From Streptomyces sp. Go-475 (GTDB taxonomy: Bacteria > Actinomycetota > Actinomycetes > Streptomycetales > Streptomycetaceae), in NCBI RefSeq assembly GCF_003330845.1, contig NZ_CP026121.1, positions 4,135,501 to 4,199,500 on the forward strand: DNA of 64,000 nt, written 5' to 3'. Shown here piece after piece: positions 51,052 through 62,755 of this stretch. Made by a program: the position numbers and the translations under genes. The notes below the pieces were generated by a model. That model did no database searches. It was not told the DNA's origin and saw only the letters and a program-made list of their open reading frames with translations. Within the stretch, counting starts at the first letter, position 1; every line of letters starts with the position of its first letter.

Positions 51052-52509
51052 GTGGCGGAGGAGCTCACACCGGCGACCCCGGACGAGAGCGAAGAGCCGA
51101 TCAAGCAGCGGAAGAACGGACTGTACCCCGGCGTGTCCGACGAACTGGCCGAGAACATGAAGAGCGGCTGGGCCGACACCGAGCTGCGCGACCTCCAGCC
51201 CATCCCCCAGGCCGCCGAGACCGCCGCCCGCCGGGCCGCGCTGTCCGCGCGCTTCCCGGGCGAGCGCCTGGTGATCCCCGCGGGCAACCTCAAGACCCGG
51301 TCGAACGACACCGAGTACCCCTTCCGGGCCTCCGTCGAGTACGCCTACCTCACCGGCAACCAGACCGAGGACGGCGTCCTCGTCCTGGAGCCCAAGGACG
51401 GCGGCCACGAGGCGACGATCTACCTCCTGCCGCGCTCCGACCGCGAGAACGGCGAGTTCTGGCTGGACGGCCAGGGCGAGCTGTGGGTCGGCCGCCGGCA
51501 CTCCCTCACCGAGGCCGAGCAGCTGTACGGCATCCCCGCCTCCGACGTGCGCGAGCTGCCCGGGGCGCTGCGCGAGGCCACCGGGCCGGTGCGCGTCGTG
51601 CGCGGGTACGACGCCGGCATCGAGGCCGCGCTGACCGACAAGGTCACCGCCGAGCGCGACGAGGAGCTGCGGGTCTTCCTCTCCGAGGCGCGGCTGGTCA
51701 AGGACGACTTCGAGATCGGCGAGCTGCAGAAGGCCGTCGACTCGACCGTGCGCGGCTTCGAGGACGTCGTGAAGGTCCTCGACAAGGCCCAGGCGACCTC
51801 CGAGCGGTACATCGAGGGCACGTTCTTCCTCCGCGCGCGCGTGGAGGGCAACGACGTCGGCTACGGCACGATCGCCGCGGCCGGACCGCACGCCTGCACG
51901 CTGCACTGGGTCCGCAACGACGGGCCCGTGCGATCGGGCGACCTGCTGCTGCTCGACGCGGGCGTGGAGACGCACACGTACTACACGGCCGACGTCACGC
52001 GCACGCTGCCGATCAGCGGACGCTTCAGCGAGATCCAGAGGAAGATCTACGACGCCGTGTACGAGGCCCAGGAGGCCGGCATCGCGGCCGTGCAGCCGGG
52101 GGCGAAGTACCGGGACTTCCACGACGCCGCGCAGCGGGTGCTCGCCGAGAGGCTCGTGGAGTGGGGGCTCGTCGAGGGCCCGGTCGAGCGGGTGCTGGAG
52201 CTGGGGCTGCAGCGGCGGTGGACGCTGCACGGCACGGGTCACATGCTGGGCATGGACGTCCACGACTGCGCCGCCGCGCGGACCGAGACGTACGTGGACG
52301 GCGTGCTGGAGCCGGGGATGTGCCTGACCGTGGAGCCGGGCCTGTACTTCCAGGCCGACGACCTGACGGTCCCGGAGGAGTACCGCGGCATCGGTGTGCG
52401 GATCGAGGACGACATCCTGGTCACCGAGGACGGCAACCGGAACCTGAGTGCGGCGCTGCCGCGGCGTGCGGACGAGGTCGAGGCCTGGATGGCGTCCGTC
52501 CAGGGCTGA
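51052..52509 (+). CDS. pepP: Aminopeptidase P family (Xaa-Pro aminopeptidase)
   Basis: 485 residues from GTG 51052, six bases after GAGGAGGA; an ATG at 51046 sits too close to that site. N-terminal AMP_N domain (about 60-190), then the pita-bread metallopeptidase with ligands in LLLLDAGVETHTYYTADVTR (two Asp), LHGTGHMLGMDVHD (His), CLTVEPGLYF (Glu) and GVRIEDDILV (Glu). Removes N-terminal residues before proline; cytoplasmic, two Mn/Zn. Confidence 0.95.
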   Translation: MAEELTPATPDESEEPIKQRKNGLYPGVSDELAENMKSGWADTELRDLQPIPQAAETAARRAALSARFPGERLVIPAGNLKTRSNDTEYPFRASVEYAYLTGNQTEDGVLVLEPKDGGHEATIYLLPRSDRENGEFWLDGQGELWVGRRHSLTEAEQLYGIPASDVRELPGALREATGPVRVVRGYDAGIEAALTDKVTAERDEELRVFLSEARLVKDDFEIGELQKAVDSTVRGFEDVVKVLDKAQATSERYIEGTFFLRARVEGNDVGYGTIAAAGPHACTLHWVRNDGPVRSGDLLLLDAGVETHTYYTADVTRTLPISGRFSEIQRKIYDAVYEAQEAGIAAVQPGAKYRDFHDAAQRVLAERLVEWGLVEGPVERVLELGLQRRWTLHGTGHMLGMDVHDCAAARTETYVDGVLEPGMCLTVEPGLYFQADDLTVPEEYRGIGVRIEDDILVTEDGNRNLSAALPRRADEVEAWMASVQG

Positions 52510-52540
52510 GTTTCGGGGGCGGGGGCGCGCCTTCCGGTCG

Positions 52541-52596
52541 GGTCGGTCAAGAAACAGCAGGTCAGCCGTAGTTGACGTGTGAGATCATGACCGACC
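52541..52596 (+). promoter_or_regulatory. Inverted repeat in the leader of the GlyRS gene
   Basis: GGTCGGTCA (52541-52549) is complementary to TGACCGACC (52588-52596), a perfect 9-bp pairing around 38 bases that include the ATG at 52587. If transcribed it would sequester that start codon; alternatively the two arms are protein-binding half-sites. No canonical T-box features (such as a TGGNACC bulge) are visible. Confidence 0.35.
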
Positions 52597-52631
52597 TTGC
52601 CGGGCCGACTCGGGGAACAGGCGCGATCACC

Positions 52632-55628
<2,997 letters not shown>

Positions 55629-55644
55629 GACGGAGGGGCACGAG

Positions 55645-55666
55645 CGGTGTTTCACGTGAAACACCG
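55645..55666. promoter_or_regulatory. parS centromere site (ParB binding)
   Basis: TGTTTCACGTGAAACA (55648-55663) is identical to the bacterial parS consensus and lies in a 22-bp perfect palindrome. Streptomyces parS sites cluster around oriC, so the window is origin-proximal. Lies 16 bases after the GlyRS stop codon; the symmetry could also act as a terminator stem. Confidence 0.92.
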
Positions 55667-55670
55667 CCCC

Positions 55671-55736
55671 GCCGGTGAAGACCGCCCCGCCGGTGAAGAC
55701 CGCCCTGCCGGTGAAGACCGCCCTGCCGGTGGGACT
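55671..55736. repeat. Tandem 18-bp repeat next to parS
   Basis: GCCGGTGAAGACCGCCCC repeated three and a half times (55671, 55689, 55707, 55725) with single-base variation. Non-coding, between parS and the 3' end of the anti-sigma-type gene. Confidence 0.85.
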
Positions 55737-55763
55737 CAGTCCCTGGGCGCCGTCCGCGGAACC

Positions 55764-56228
55764 TCAGACCGCCACCAGCGGGGCGTCCTCGCGCCACTTC
55801 AGGACCTTGTCGAAGCTCACCACGGCTCCGCCCCGGCCCGGCTTGTTGCCGATGTGGACGTGGTCGGCGAGCTCCTCGATGAGGCACAGCCCTCTGCCGT
55901 GCTCCGCGTCGTCGTGCGCGGGGCGGATCTGCGGGCGGGACCGGCCGGCGGAGGCCGCGGGGAACCCCGGACCCGCGTCGGCGACCTCGATCCGGCACTT
56001 CTCGCCGTCGAGGTACGCGGTGACCCGGTACGCCTCCGAGCCGGGGCCGCGCCCCGCGTCCCCGCCGTGCTCCACGGCGTTCGCGCAGGCCTCGCTGAGA
56101 GCGACGGAGAGGTCGTAGGAGATGTCCGGGTCGACGCCCGCGGTCTCCATCGTGCCGATGAGAAGGCGCCGGGCGAGCGGCACGCTCGCAGCTTCGCGCC
56201 GCAGATGGAGTGACCACCAGATGCTCAT
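55764..56228 (-). CDS. RsbW/anti-sigma-type ATP-binding protein
   Basis: 154 residues with AGGAGGCTGGAGC before ATG 56228. GHKL ATPase: N-box VALSEACANAVEHGG, G1 EVADAGPGFPAA, G2 EHGRGLCLIEELADHV. Likely a serine kinase/anti-sigma factor of a partner-switching module. No adjacent sigma or antagonist gene. Confidence 0.9.
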   Translation of the reverse strand: MSIWWSLHLRREAASVPLARRLLIGTMETAGVDPDISYDLSVALSEACANAVEHGGDAGRGPGSEAYRVTAYLDGEKCRIEVADAGPGFPAASAGRSRPQIRPAHDDAEHGRGLCLIEELADHVHIGNKPGRGGAVVSFDKVLKWREDAPLVAV

Positions 56229-56497
56229 GCTCCAGCCTCCTGGCCGCGGCTCGACATACCGTTACGTATTGCCCTCAGTCCCCGCGTGTAAGCGTGAAGT
56301 TGACGTGAGGCCGCCCATACGGCGGATGCGCGCTGGTCCTGATCGGTGTATGTGGGGGCGGACGTCGACGCACACGGGGGCGCGGACAGCGGCGCATCAG
56401 GGGGGCGCCTGGGGCCAGAGGGTGACGTTCCGGTCGTACGGCATCTTGCGGACCTGCCGCACGAGGCCTCGGGGGCCAGTGCGATGATGAGCCCGCC

Positions 56498-57301
56498 ATG
56501 ACTGCCCCCCACGCGCGCGCGACGCGCTCCGGACACACGCTCCGGATTCTGCGGGCCGCGGTGTTCGCCGCGGTCTGCGTCGTGCTGGCCGGGGCAGGTC
56601 ACGCGCTCGCCTCCTGCGACGGTATCCCGCTGTGGACGCTGGGCGCCGGGTTCCTCGGAGTGGCCGCGGTGGCGGCCCCGCTCGCCGGGCGCGTGCGCTC
56701 GCTGCCGGGGATCGCGGTGCTGCTCACGGTCGGCCAGACGGTGCTGCACACACTGTTCGGCATGGGCCAGCACGGTTCGGCCGCCGCCACCTCCTCGGTG
56801 CAGCCGGGCGTGAGCGACGCCGCGCTGGTGCAGCAGGCCGCGCGGCTCCTGTGCGGCACGACGGCGGCGGCGATCAGCCCGGCGCAGGCCCACCGGATCC
56901 TCACCGACGCCCGGCTCCAGCCCGCTCCGGACGCGCACATGACGCATCTGGACGCCGCGTCGGGCTCACTGTGGCCGTCCCTGCCGATGCTGCTCGGTCA
57001 CGCCCTCGCGGCGATCGCCGCCGGCTGGCTGCTGCGCCACGGCGACCTGGCCCTGCTGCGCCTCACCGAACTGTCGGCGCAGGGTGTCGCCGAAGGGGCG
57101 CTCGTACGCTCCCTGCGGGCCGCGCTCGCGCTGGCGCGGGCCCTGCGCGCCGGTCTCCCGGGAACGCCGGAGACCCCTCGGCGCACCGCGCACGCCGTGC
57201 GGCCCGCGCTCGGCATGCCGCGCACCGACGCGCTCCAGCACACGGTGATCCGGCGCGGTCCGCCCGCCGTCGCGGTTTCCGCACTCGCCCTCGCCGCCTG
57301 A
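56498..57301 (+). CDS. Integral membrane protein beside the copper genes
   Basis: 267 residues. Helices at about 18-40 (AAVFAAVCVVLAGAGHALA), 46-65, 70-88 and 155-175, plus a hydrophobic C-terminus (VAVSALALAA). The loop MGQHGSAAATSS and the MTHLDAASGS region contain His/Met (GMGQHG, DAHMTHLD), which may bind metal. Comparable genes are commonly found next to ycnI in actinobacteria, which supports a role in copper handling by association only. Confidence 0.75.
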   Translation: MTAPHARATRSGHTLRILRAAVFAAVCVVLAGAGHALASCDGIPLWTLGAGFLGVAAVAAPLAGRVRSLPGIAVLLTVGQTVLHTLFGMGQHGSAAATSSVQPGVSDAALVQQAARLLCGTTAAAISPAQAHRILTDARLQPAPDAHMTHLDAASGSLWPSLPMLLGHALAAIAAGWLLRHGDLALLRLTELSAQGVAEGALVRSLRAALALARALRAGLPGTPETPRRTAHAVRPALGMPRTDALQHTVIRRGPPAVAVSALALAA

Positions 57302-57409
57302 CGCGACGCGACCACCACTCCGCCGAGGAGGGGCCGCCGTCGTGCGGCACGCGCGCGTGCGCATCCCTCCGGTCCTTTCCCCATCGACTCACAGCGGAGT
57401 GCCCCTTCC

Positions 57410-58153
57410 ATGAAGGTTTCCCGTATCGCCGCGGCCGGTGCCGCCGCCGGTGTCACCGTCCTCGCCCTGTCCGCGCCCGCGTTCGCGCACGTCACCGTGC
57501 AGCCCGAGGGCACGGCCGCGAAGGGCGGCTACGCGGTCGTGGACTTCAAGGTCCCCAACGAGCGCGACAACGCCTCGACCACGAAGCTCGAGGTCAGCTT
57601 CCCGACCGACCACCCGCTCGCCTCCGTCATGCCGGAGCCGATGCCGGGCTGGAAGATCGAGGTCACCAAGTCCAAGCTGGACAAGCCGCTCGAGATGCAC
57701 GGCGAGAAGATCTCCGAGGCCGTCACCAAGGTCACCTGGACCGCCGACGGCAAGGGCATCGAGCCCGGCTACTTCGAGAAGTTCCCGGTCTCCATCGGCA
57801 CCCTGCCCGAGGACACCGACCAGCTGGTGTTCAAGGCCCTCCAGACGTACTCCAACAAGGAGGTCGTCCGCTGGATCGAGGTGCCGCAGAAGGGCCAGGA
57901 GGAGCCCGACAACCCGGCCCCGGTGCTGGAGCTGTCCGCCGCCTCCGAGGACGGGCACCACGACAGCGCGGCCGGTGACGACTCCGGCACCGGGTCGGCC
58001 GAGAAGGCCTCCGCCGACACCGCCGCCTCCGACTCCGCCTCGTCCGACAACACCGACACCACCGCCCGCGTCCTGGGCATCGTCGGCATCGTGGTCGGCG
58101 CGGCCGGTGTCGCCTACGGCGTGCTCGCCGGGCGTCGGCGCACCAACGCCTGA
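57410..58153 (+). CDS. YcnI-type (DUF1775) copper-binding exported protein
   Basis: 247 residues. Signal peptide about 1-25 ending APAFA, so the mature N-terminal His (AHVTVQPEG) is the start of the YcnI copper site, a histidine brace-like position with the downstream Glu/Trp. DUF1775 domain about 26-170; Ser/Asp-rich linker; C-terminal membrane helix (about 215-238, VLGIVGIVVGAAGVAYGVLA) followed by RRRT. Predicted to sit on the outer face and handle Cu(II). Confidence 0.93.
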   Translation: MKVSRIAAAGAAAGVTVLALSAPAFAHVTVQPEGTAAKGGYAVVDFKVPNERDNASTTKLEVSFPTDHPLASVMPEPMPGWKIEVTKSKLDKPLEMHGEKISEAVTKVTWTADGKGIEPGYFEKFPVSIGTLPEDTDQLVFKALQTYSNKEVVRWIEVPQKGQEEPDNPAPVLELSAASEDGHHDSAAGDDSGTGSAEKASADTAASDSASSDNTDTTARVLGIVGIVVGAAGVAYGVLAGRRRTNA

Positions 58154-58170
58154 GGCTGTTTCCGTTGCAC

Positions 58171-58225
58171 GGCGCGCGCCGGGTCACCGCCCTCGCGGGG
58201 CGCCCCGGCGCGCGCCGGGTCACCG
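58171..58225. repeat. 19-bp direct repeat in the ycnI-sco gap
   Basis: GGCGCGCGCCGGGTCACCG at 58171-58189 and again at 58207-58225. It contains the palindrome GGCGCGCGCC, and so could form hairpins in the intergenic RNA. Confidence 0.7.
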
Positions 58226-58244
58226 ACATCTGGGACATTTTTCT

Positions 58245-58898
58245 ATGCGCACCAAGACCTTCGCCGCGGCCGCTCTGCTCGCCGCCGCCTCCCTGACCCT
58301 GACCGCCTGCGGCAGCGGCGACGACAGCAACAAGCCCGTCGCCGTGGTGTCGGAGGAGGCCGGCTCCGACAAGGCCGCCACCGTCCTCGACAAGCCCTTC
58401 GAGAAGCCGGACCTGGTCCTCACCGACACGCAGGGCAAGAAGTACGACCTCCGCAAGGAGACCCAGGGCAAGCCCACGCTGATCTACTTCGGCTACACCC
58501 ACTGCCCCGACGTCTGCCCGCTGACGATGAACAACATCGCCGTCGCCAAGAAGCAGCTGCCCAAGGCCGAGCAGGACGACCTGCGCGTGGTGTTCGTCAC
58601 CACCGACCCCCAGCGCGACACCCCGGCCGAACTCGGCAAGTGGCTCAAGGGCATCGACGCGCAGTTCGTCGGTCTCACCGGCGACTTCGCGACCATCCAG
58701 GCCGGTGCCCGCACCCTCGGCATCTCCATCGATCCGCCGCACAAGGACAAGAACGGCAAGATCGTCTCCGAGCACGGCACCCAGGTCATCGCGTTCTCGC
58801 CGAAGACCGACGGCGGCTATGTGCTCTACGGCGAGGACGCCACCGTCCAGGACTACACCAAGGACCTCCCCAAGATCGTCAAGGGGGAGAACCCGTGA
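58245..58898 (+). CDS. Sco1/SenC-type copper chaperone lipoprotein
   Basis: 217 residues. Lipoprotein signal (LLAAASLTLTAC, lipobox Cys22). Thioredoxin-like domain with the copper-binding CPDVC (FGYTHCPDVCPLTMNN) and distal His (VSEHGTQVIAF). In Streptomyces, Sco proteins deliver copper to the cytochrome oxidase CuA site and take part in copper-dependent development. Its stop overlaps the start of the next gene by four bases. Confidence 0.94.
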   Translation: MRTKTFAAAALLAAASLTLTACGSGDDSNKPVAVVSEEAGSDKAATVLDKPFEKPDLVLTDTQGKKYDLRKETQGKPTLIYFGYTHCPDVCPLTMNNIAVAKKQLPKAEQDDLRVVFVTTDPQRDTPAELGKWLKGIDAQFVGLTGDFATIQAGARTLGISIDPPHKDKNGKIVSEHGTQVIAFSPKTDGGYVLYGEDATVQDYTKDLPKIVKGENP

Positions 58899-59371
58899 GG
58901 CGGCGACTCGGCCCCGCGGCACTCGTCATAGCCGGGGCGCTGGCCCTGGCCGGCTGCGGCGGCTCCGACTCGGGCGACGACGGCGGCTCGGGCGGCAAGG
59001 CGGAACTCTCCGTCGGCGCCGCCTACATGCCGCAGCCGGTCTCCGACGAGATGGCGGCCGGCTTCCTCACCGTCACCAACAAGGGCGGTGCCGCCGACGA
59101 GCTGACCTCGGTCACCAGCGACATCGCCGGGCAGGTCACCGTGCACGAGACCACCGGCGGAGCCATGCGGGAGGTCAAGAGCCTGGAGATCCCCGCCCAC
59201 GGCCGGCTGGTGCTGAAGAGCGGCGGCGACCACCTGATGTTCGAGCAGCTGAAGCGCAAGCCGAAGGAGGGCCAGACCGTCTCGGTCGAGCTGCGCTTCG
59301 CCCGCTCCGCCCCCGTCAAGGTCGAGATGCCGGTGAAGCCGGCGACCTACACCCCGAAGACCGGACACTGA
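58895..59371 (+). CDS. PCu(A)C-type extracytoplasmic copper chaperone lipoprotein
   Basis: 158 residues from GTG 58895 (GTGA overlap with the sco stop). Lipobox LALAGCGG, then a DUF461 domain with copper ligands in HETTGGAMREVKSLEI (H...M) and LKSGGDHLMFEQLKR (H.M): the H-M-X10-H-X-M-type site. Passes Cu(I) to Sco and other acceptors; corresponds to ECuC of Streptomyces. Confidence 0.93.
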   Translation: MRRRLGPAALVIAGALALAGCGGSDSGDDGGSGGKAELSVGAAYMPQPVSDEMAAGFLTVTNKGGAADELTSVTSDIAGQVTVHETTGGAMREVKSLEIPAHGRLVLKSGGDHLMFEQLKRKPKEGQTVSVELRFARSAPVKVEMPVKPATYTPKTGH

Positions 59372-59384
59372 GGGAGGGACCACT

Positions 59385-61400
59385 GTGACGCAGACCATCG
59401 CCCCCCGCGTCCGGACTCTGGTGCTGCTGCTCCTGGCCGCGGCCTGCGCACTCCTCGCCGGAGCCGGTCCGGCCTCCGCGCACGCCGCGGTGACGGGCAG
59501 CGACCCCGCGCAGGGGGCGGTGGTCGACAAGGCCCCGGCCCGGATCACGCTCACCTTCTCCGAGCAGGTCGCGATGTCCGACGACTCGCTGCGCGTGCTC
59601 GACCCCGAGGGCAAGCGCGTCGACCTGGGCAAGCCGTCCGACGTCAGCGGCACGACGTACGCCGTGCGCCTGCGGTCCGGCCTGTCCGACGGCACCTACA
59701 CGGTGGCCTACCAGGTCGTGTCGGCGGACAGCCATCCCGTCTCCGGCGCCTACACCTTCTCCGTCGGCGCGCCCTCCAAGACGTCCGTGACGGTCTCCGG
59801 GCAGGGGACCGACGACGGCGTCGTCGGCTGGCTGTACGGCTTCGGGCGGTACGTGTCCTACGCCGGGTTCATCGTGATGGTCGGCGGCGCCGCCTTCGTG
59901 CTCGCCTGCTGGCCCCGCGGTTCCGGGGTGCGGCCGGTGCAGCGGTTCGTCGTCTCCGGGTGGCTCGCGCTCACCGCCGCGACCCTCGCCCTGCTGCTCC
60001 TGCGCGGCTCCTTCACCGGCTCCGGGAAGGTCGCCGACGTCCTCGACCTGTCCCTCCTCGGGCAGGTGCTGCAGACCAAGACCGGCGCGGCCCTGGTCTC
60101 CCGGCTGCTGCTGCTCGCCGCCGCCGCGCTGTTCATCGCCGTGCTGTTCGGGTCGTACGACAAGCGTGACGACCCGCGGGAGAAGCGGGACCTGACCTTC
60201 GGTCTCGCCATCGGCGGCGTCGTCGTGGCCGCCGGGCTCGCCGCGAGCTGGGCGATGTCCGAGCACGCCTCGGTCGGGCTCCAGGCGGGCATCGCCATGC
60301 CGGTCGACGTCGTCCACCTGCTGGCCGTCGCCGCGTGGCTGGGCGGACTCGGCGCGCTGCTGGCCGCCCTGTACCGGGCACCCGCCGACGCGCCCGTCGA
60401 CGCGTCCGCCGTACGCCGCTTCTCCCGTGTCGCCTTCGGCAGCGTGCTCGCGCTGATCGCGACCGGGGCGTACCAGTCCTGGCGCCAGCTCGGCTCCTGG
60501 TCGGCCTTCACCGACACCCGCTACGGCCAGCTCCTCCTGGCCAAGATCGCCCTCGTCGTCGTCCTCGTCGGCGTCGCGTGGATCTCGCGCCGGTGGACGG
60601 GACGGCTGACGGAGGCGGTGCCGGCGGAGCGCGAAAAGGTGCGGGCCGGGGTGGGGGCCTCCGGTGACACCGACGCCGAGACCGACGCCGCCGAGGAGCC
60701 CGCTGCCGGGGAGTCCGCCGCCGAGCGCGCCGATGACGGGCCTGCTGCCGGGGAGTCCCCTGCCGCGCCCGCCGCCGAGGAGCCCGCTGCCGACAAGCCC
60801 CCCGCCGAGCCCGCCGACGCCGAGCGCGCCGCCCAGCTCGCCCGGCAGCGGGCCGCTCGGGACGCCGCCCGGCAGAAGCGGCTGCGGGACGCCGACCCCG
60901 GCCGCTCCGGCCTGCGCCGCTCCGTGCTGGCCGAGGCCGGCATCGCCGTCGTCCTGCTCGCCGTCACCACGGTGCTGACGCAGACCGAGCCGGGACGTAC
61001 GGAGCAGGAGGCCAAGGCGGCCACCTCGTCCTCCGCCTCCGCCGACGCGGGCGCCTCCGGGGCGCTCACCCTGAACATGCCGTTCGACACCGGCGGCAAG
61101 GACGGCAAGGGCATCGTCACGGTCGACCTCGACCCCGCGCGCGTGGGCGGCAACGAGCTGCACGTCTACGTGGAGCGGCCCAACGGACGCGCCTTCGACA
61201 TCCCCGAGGTGAAGGTCGAGTTCACCCTGGAAGCCAAGGACATCGGGCCCCTGCCCGTCGTCCCCGACCACATCACCACCGGACACTGGTCGGCGAACGG
61301 AGTGCAGATCCCCATGGCCGGCGACTGGGAGGTCGACGTGACCGTGCGGACCTCCGACATCGACGAGGTGACCGTTTCCAAGAACGCGCAGATCGGCTGA
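59385..61400 (+). CDS. CopC-CopD fusion with C-terminal YtkA-like domain
   Basis: 671 residues from GTG 59385 (GAGGGAGG upstream). Signal peptide ending ASAHAAVTGSDPAQG, so mature CopC starts with the Cu-binding His. CopC at about 32-128 (with SADSHPVSGAYTFSVG), then CopD with about 8 helices (about 145-410). A long Glu/Ala/Pro-rich cytoplasmic insert follows (about 420-500, repeated EEPAA), another helix (about 525-545), and a C-terminal YtkA/FixH-like domain (about 565-671). Likely copper uptake or periplasm-type copper handling. The insert is of variable type and rich in repeats. Confidence 0.92.
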   Translation: MTQTIAPRVRTLVLLLLAAACALLAGAGPASAHAAVTGSDPAQGAVVDKAPARITLTFSEQVAMSDDSLRVLDPEGKRVDLGKPSDVSGTTYAVRLRSGLSDGTYTVAYQVVSADSHPVSGAYTFSVGAPSKTSVTVSGQGTDDGVVGWLYGFGRYVSYAGFIVMVGGAAFVLACWPRGSGVRPVQRFVVSGWLALTAATLALLLLRGSFTGSGKVADVLDLSLLGQVLQTKTGAALVSRLLLLAAAALFIAVLFGSYDKRDDPREKRDLTFGLAIGGVVVAAGLAASWAMSEHASVGLQAGIAMPVDVVHLLAVAAWLGGLGALLAALYRAPADAPVDASAVRRFSRVAFGSVLALIATGAYQSWRQLGSWSAFTDTRYGQLLLAKIALVVVLVGVAWISRRWTGRLTEAVPAEREKVRAGVGASGDTDAETDAAEEPAAGESAAERADDGPAAGESPAAPAAEEPAADKPPAEPADAERAAQLARQRAARDAARQKRLRDADPGRSGLRRSVLAEAGIAVVLLAVTTVLTQTEPGRTEQEAKAATSSSASADAGASGALTLNMPFDTGGKDGKGIVTVDLDPARVGGNELHVYVERPNGRAFDIPEVKVEFTLEAKDIGPLPVVPDHITTGHWSANGVQIPMAGDWEVDVTVRTSDIDEVTVSKNAQIG

Positions 61401-61406
61401 ACGACC

Positions 61407-62693
61407 ATGCCTGACCAGTCCATTCCGCAGGCCCGTACCCCCGACACCGTTCCCGGGGAGAACGAGACGGCCTCCTCCCAGGGCATCTCACGGCGGCGGC
61501 TGCTCGGCACCGCCGGCGCCACCGGGCTCGTGCTCGGCACCGCCGGCGCGGCCGTGGGATACGCCGCCGCTCCCTCCGAAGCCGCCGCTCCGCTGACCTC
61601 GCTCGGCACGGACCGGGCGATGTTTCACGGGAAACATCAGCCCGGCATCACCGACGGCCTCCAGGCCCGCGGCCACCTCGTCGCCTTCGACCTGGCCCCG
61701 GGTGCCGGCCGCAAGGAAGCCGCCGCCCTGCTCCGCCGCTGGTCGGAGACGGCCCGGCGGCTGATGGCGGGCGAGCCGAGCGCCCACGACGACACCGACG
61801 TCGCCCGGGACGCCGGTCCTTCGTCGCTGACGATCACCTTCGGCTTCGGCCACAGCTTCTTCGCCCGGACCGGCCTGGAGAAGCAGCGCCCGGTCGCCCT
61901 CGACCCGCTGCCCGAGTTCTCCTCCGACCACCTCGACAAGAACCGCAGCGACGGCGACCTGTGGGTGCAGATCGGCGCCAACGACGCCCTGGTCGCCTTC
62001 CACGCCCTGCGCGCCGTCCAGAAGGACGCGGGCCGGGCCGCCAAGGTGCGGTGGCAGATGAACGGCTTCAACCGCTCCCCGGGCGCCACCGCCCACCCCA
62101 TGACGGCCCGCAACCTCATGGGCCAGATCGACGGCACCCGCAACCCGAAGCCGAGCGAGCCCGACTTCGACCAGCGGATCTTCGTGCCGGAGCAGGGCGA
62201 ACCGGCCTGGATGGCGAACGGCTCCTACGCCGTCGTCCGCCGGATCCGCATGCTCCTCGACGACTGGGAGAAGCTCTCCGTCAAGGCGCAGGAGGACGTC
62301 ATCGGGCGCCGCAAGTCCGACGGGGCGGCGCTGTCCGGGGGCACCGAGACGACCGCGATGGACCTGGAGAAGACGGACGCCAAGGGCAACCTCGTCGTCC
62401 CGATCAACGCCCACGCCCGCATCACCCGGCCGGACCAGAACGGCGGCGCCGCGATGCTCCGCCGCCCGTTCTCCTTCCACGACGGCATCGACGCCGACGG
62501 GGTGCCCGACGCGGGCCTGCTCTTCATCTGCTGGCAGGCCGATCCGCTGCGCGGCTTCGTGCCGGTGCAGCGCAAGCTCGACCGGGGCGACGCCCTGTCC
62601 GCGTTCATCCGCCACGAGTCGAGCGGGCTGTTCGCGGTGCCCGGCGGGGCCGCGGAGGGCGAGTACGTGGGGCAGAAGTTGCTGGAGGGGTGA
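61407..62693 (+). CDS. Tat-exported DyP-type haem peroxidase (EfeB/DtpA-like)
   Basis: 428 residues. Twin-arginine signal ISRRRLLGTAGATGLVLGTA (about 27-50). DyP signature GQIDGTRNP (GXXDG, distal Asp) and the proximal-haem region INAHARITRP / RRPFSFHDG; TITFGFGHSFF is also conserved. Starts six bases after the CopC-CopD gene. In S. lividans the corresponding protein (DtpA) works with Sco and ECuC in the copper-dependent activation pathway for the radical oxidase GlxA; gene order here agrees. Contains a parS-like sequence. Confidence 0.94.
   Translation: MPDQSIPQARTPDTVPGENETASSQGISRRRLLGTAGATGLVLGTAGAAVGYAAAPSEAAAPLTSLGTDRAMFHGKHQPGITDGLQARGHLVAFDLAPGAGRKEAAALLRRWSETARRLMAGEPSAHDDTDVARDAGPSSLTITFGFGHSFFARTGLEKQRPVALDPLPEFSSDHLDKNRSDGDLWVQIGANDALVAFHALRAVQKDAGRAAKVRWQMNGFNRSPGATAHPMTARNLMGQIDGTRNPKPSEPDFDQRIFVPEQGEPAWMANGSYAVVRRIRMLLDDWEKLSVKAQEDVIGRRKSDGAALSGGTETTAMDLEKTDAKGNLVVPINAHARITRPDQNGGAAMLRRPFSFHDGIDADGVPDAGLLFICWQADPLRGFVPVQRKLDRGDALSAFIRHESSGLFAVPGGAAEGEYVGQKLLEG
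61621..61636. promoter_or_regulatory. Degenerate parS-like site inside the peroxidase gene
   Basis: TGTTTCACGGGAAACA differs from parS at one central base. It encodes MFHGKH in the peroxidase mature region. Could be a weak ParB site 6 kb from the perfect one. Confidence 0.5.
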
Positions 62694-62755
62694 GAGCGCG
62701 GCTCTGTACGGGCTTGTGGGGGATAGCGCTTCCGCAAGCCCATTAGGGTGAGGTC

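Noticed and set aside
52510..52631. T-box riboswitch before the glycyl-tRNA synthetase
   Set aside because: No Stem I specifier structure or conserved T-box bulge could be seen in the short leader.
55671..55736. CRISPR-like repeat
   Set aside because: Head-to-tail 18-bp units with no unique spacers.
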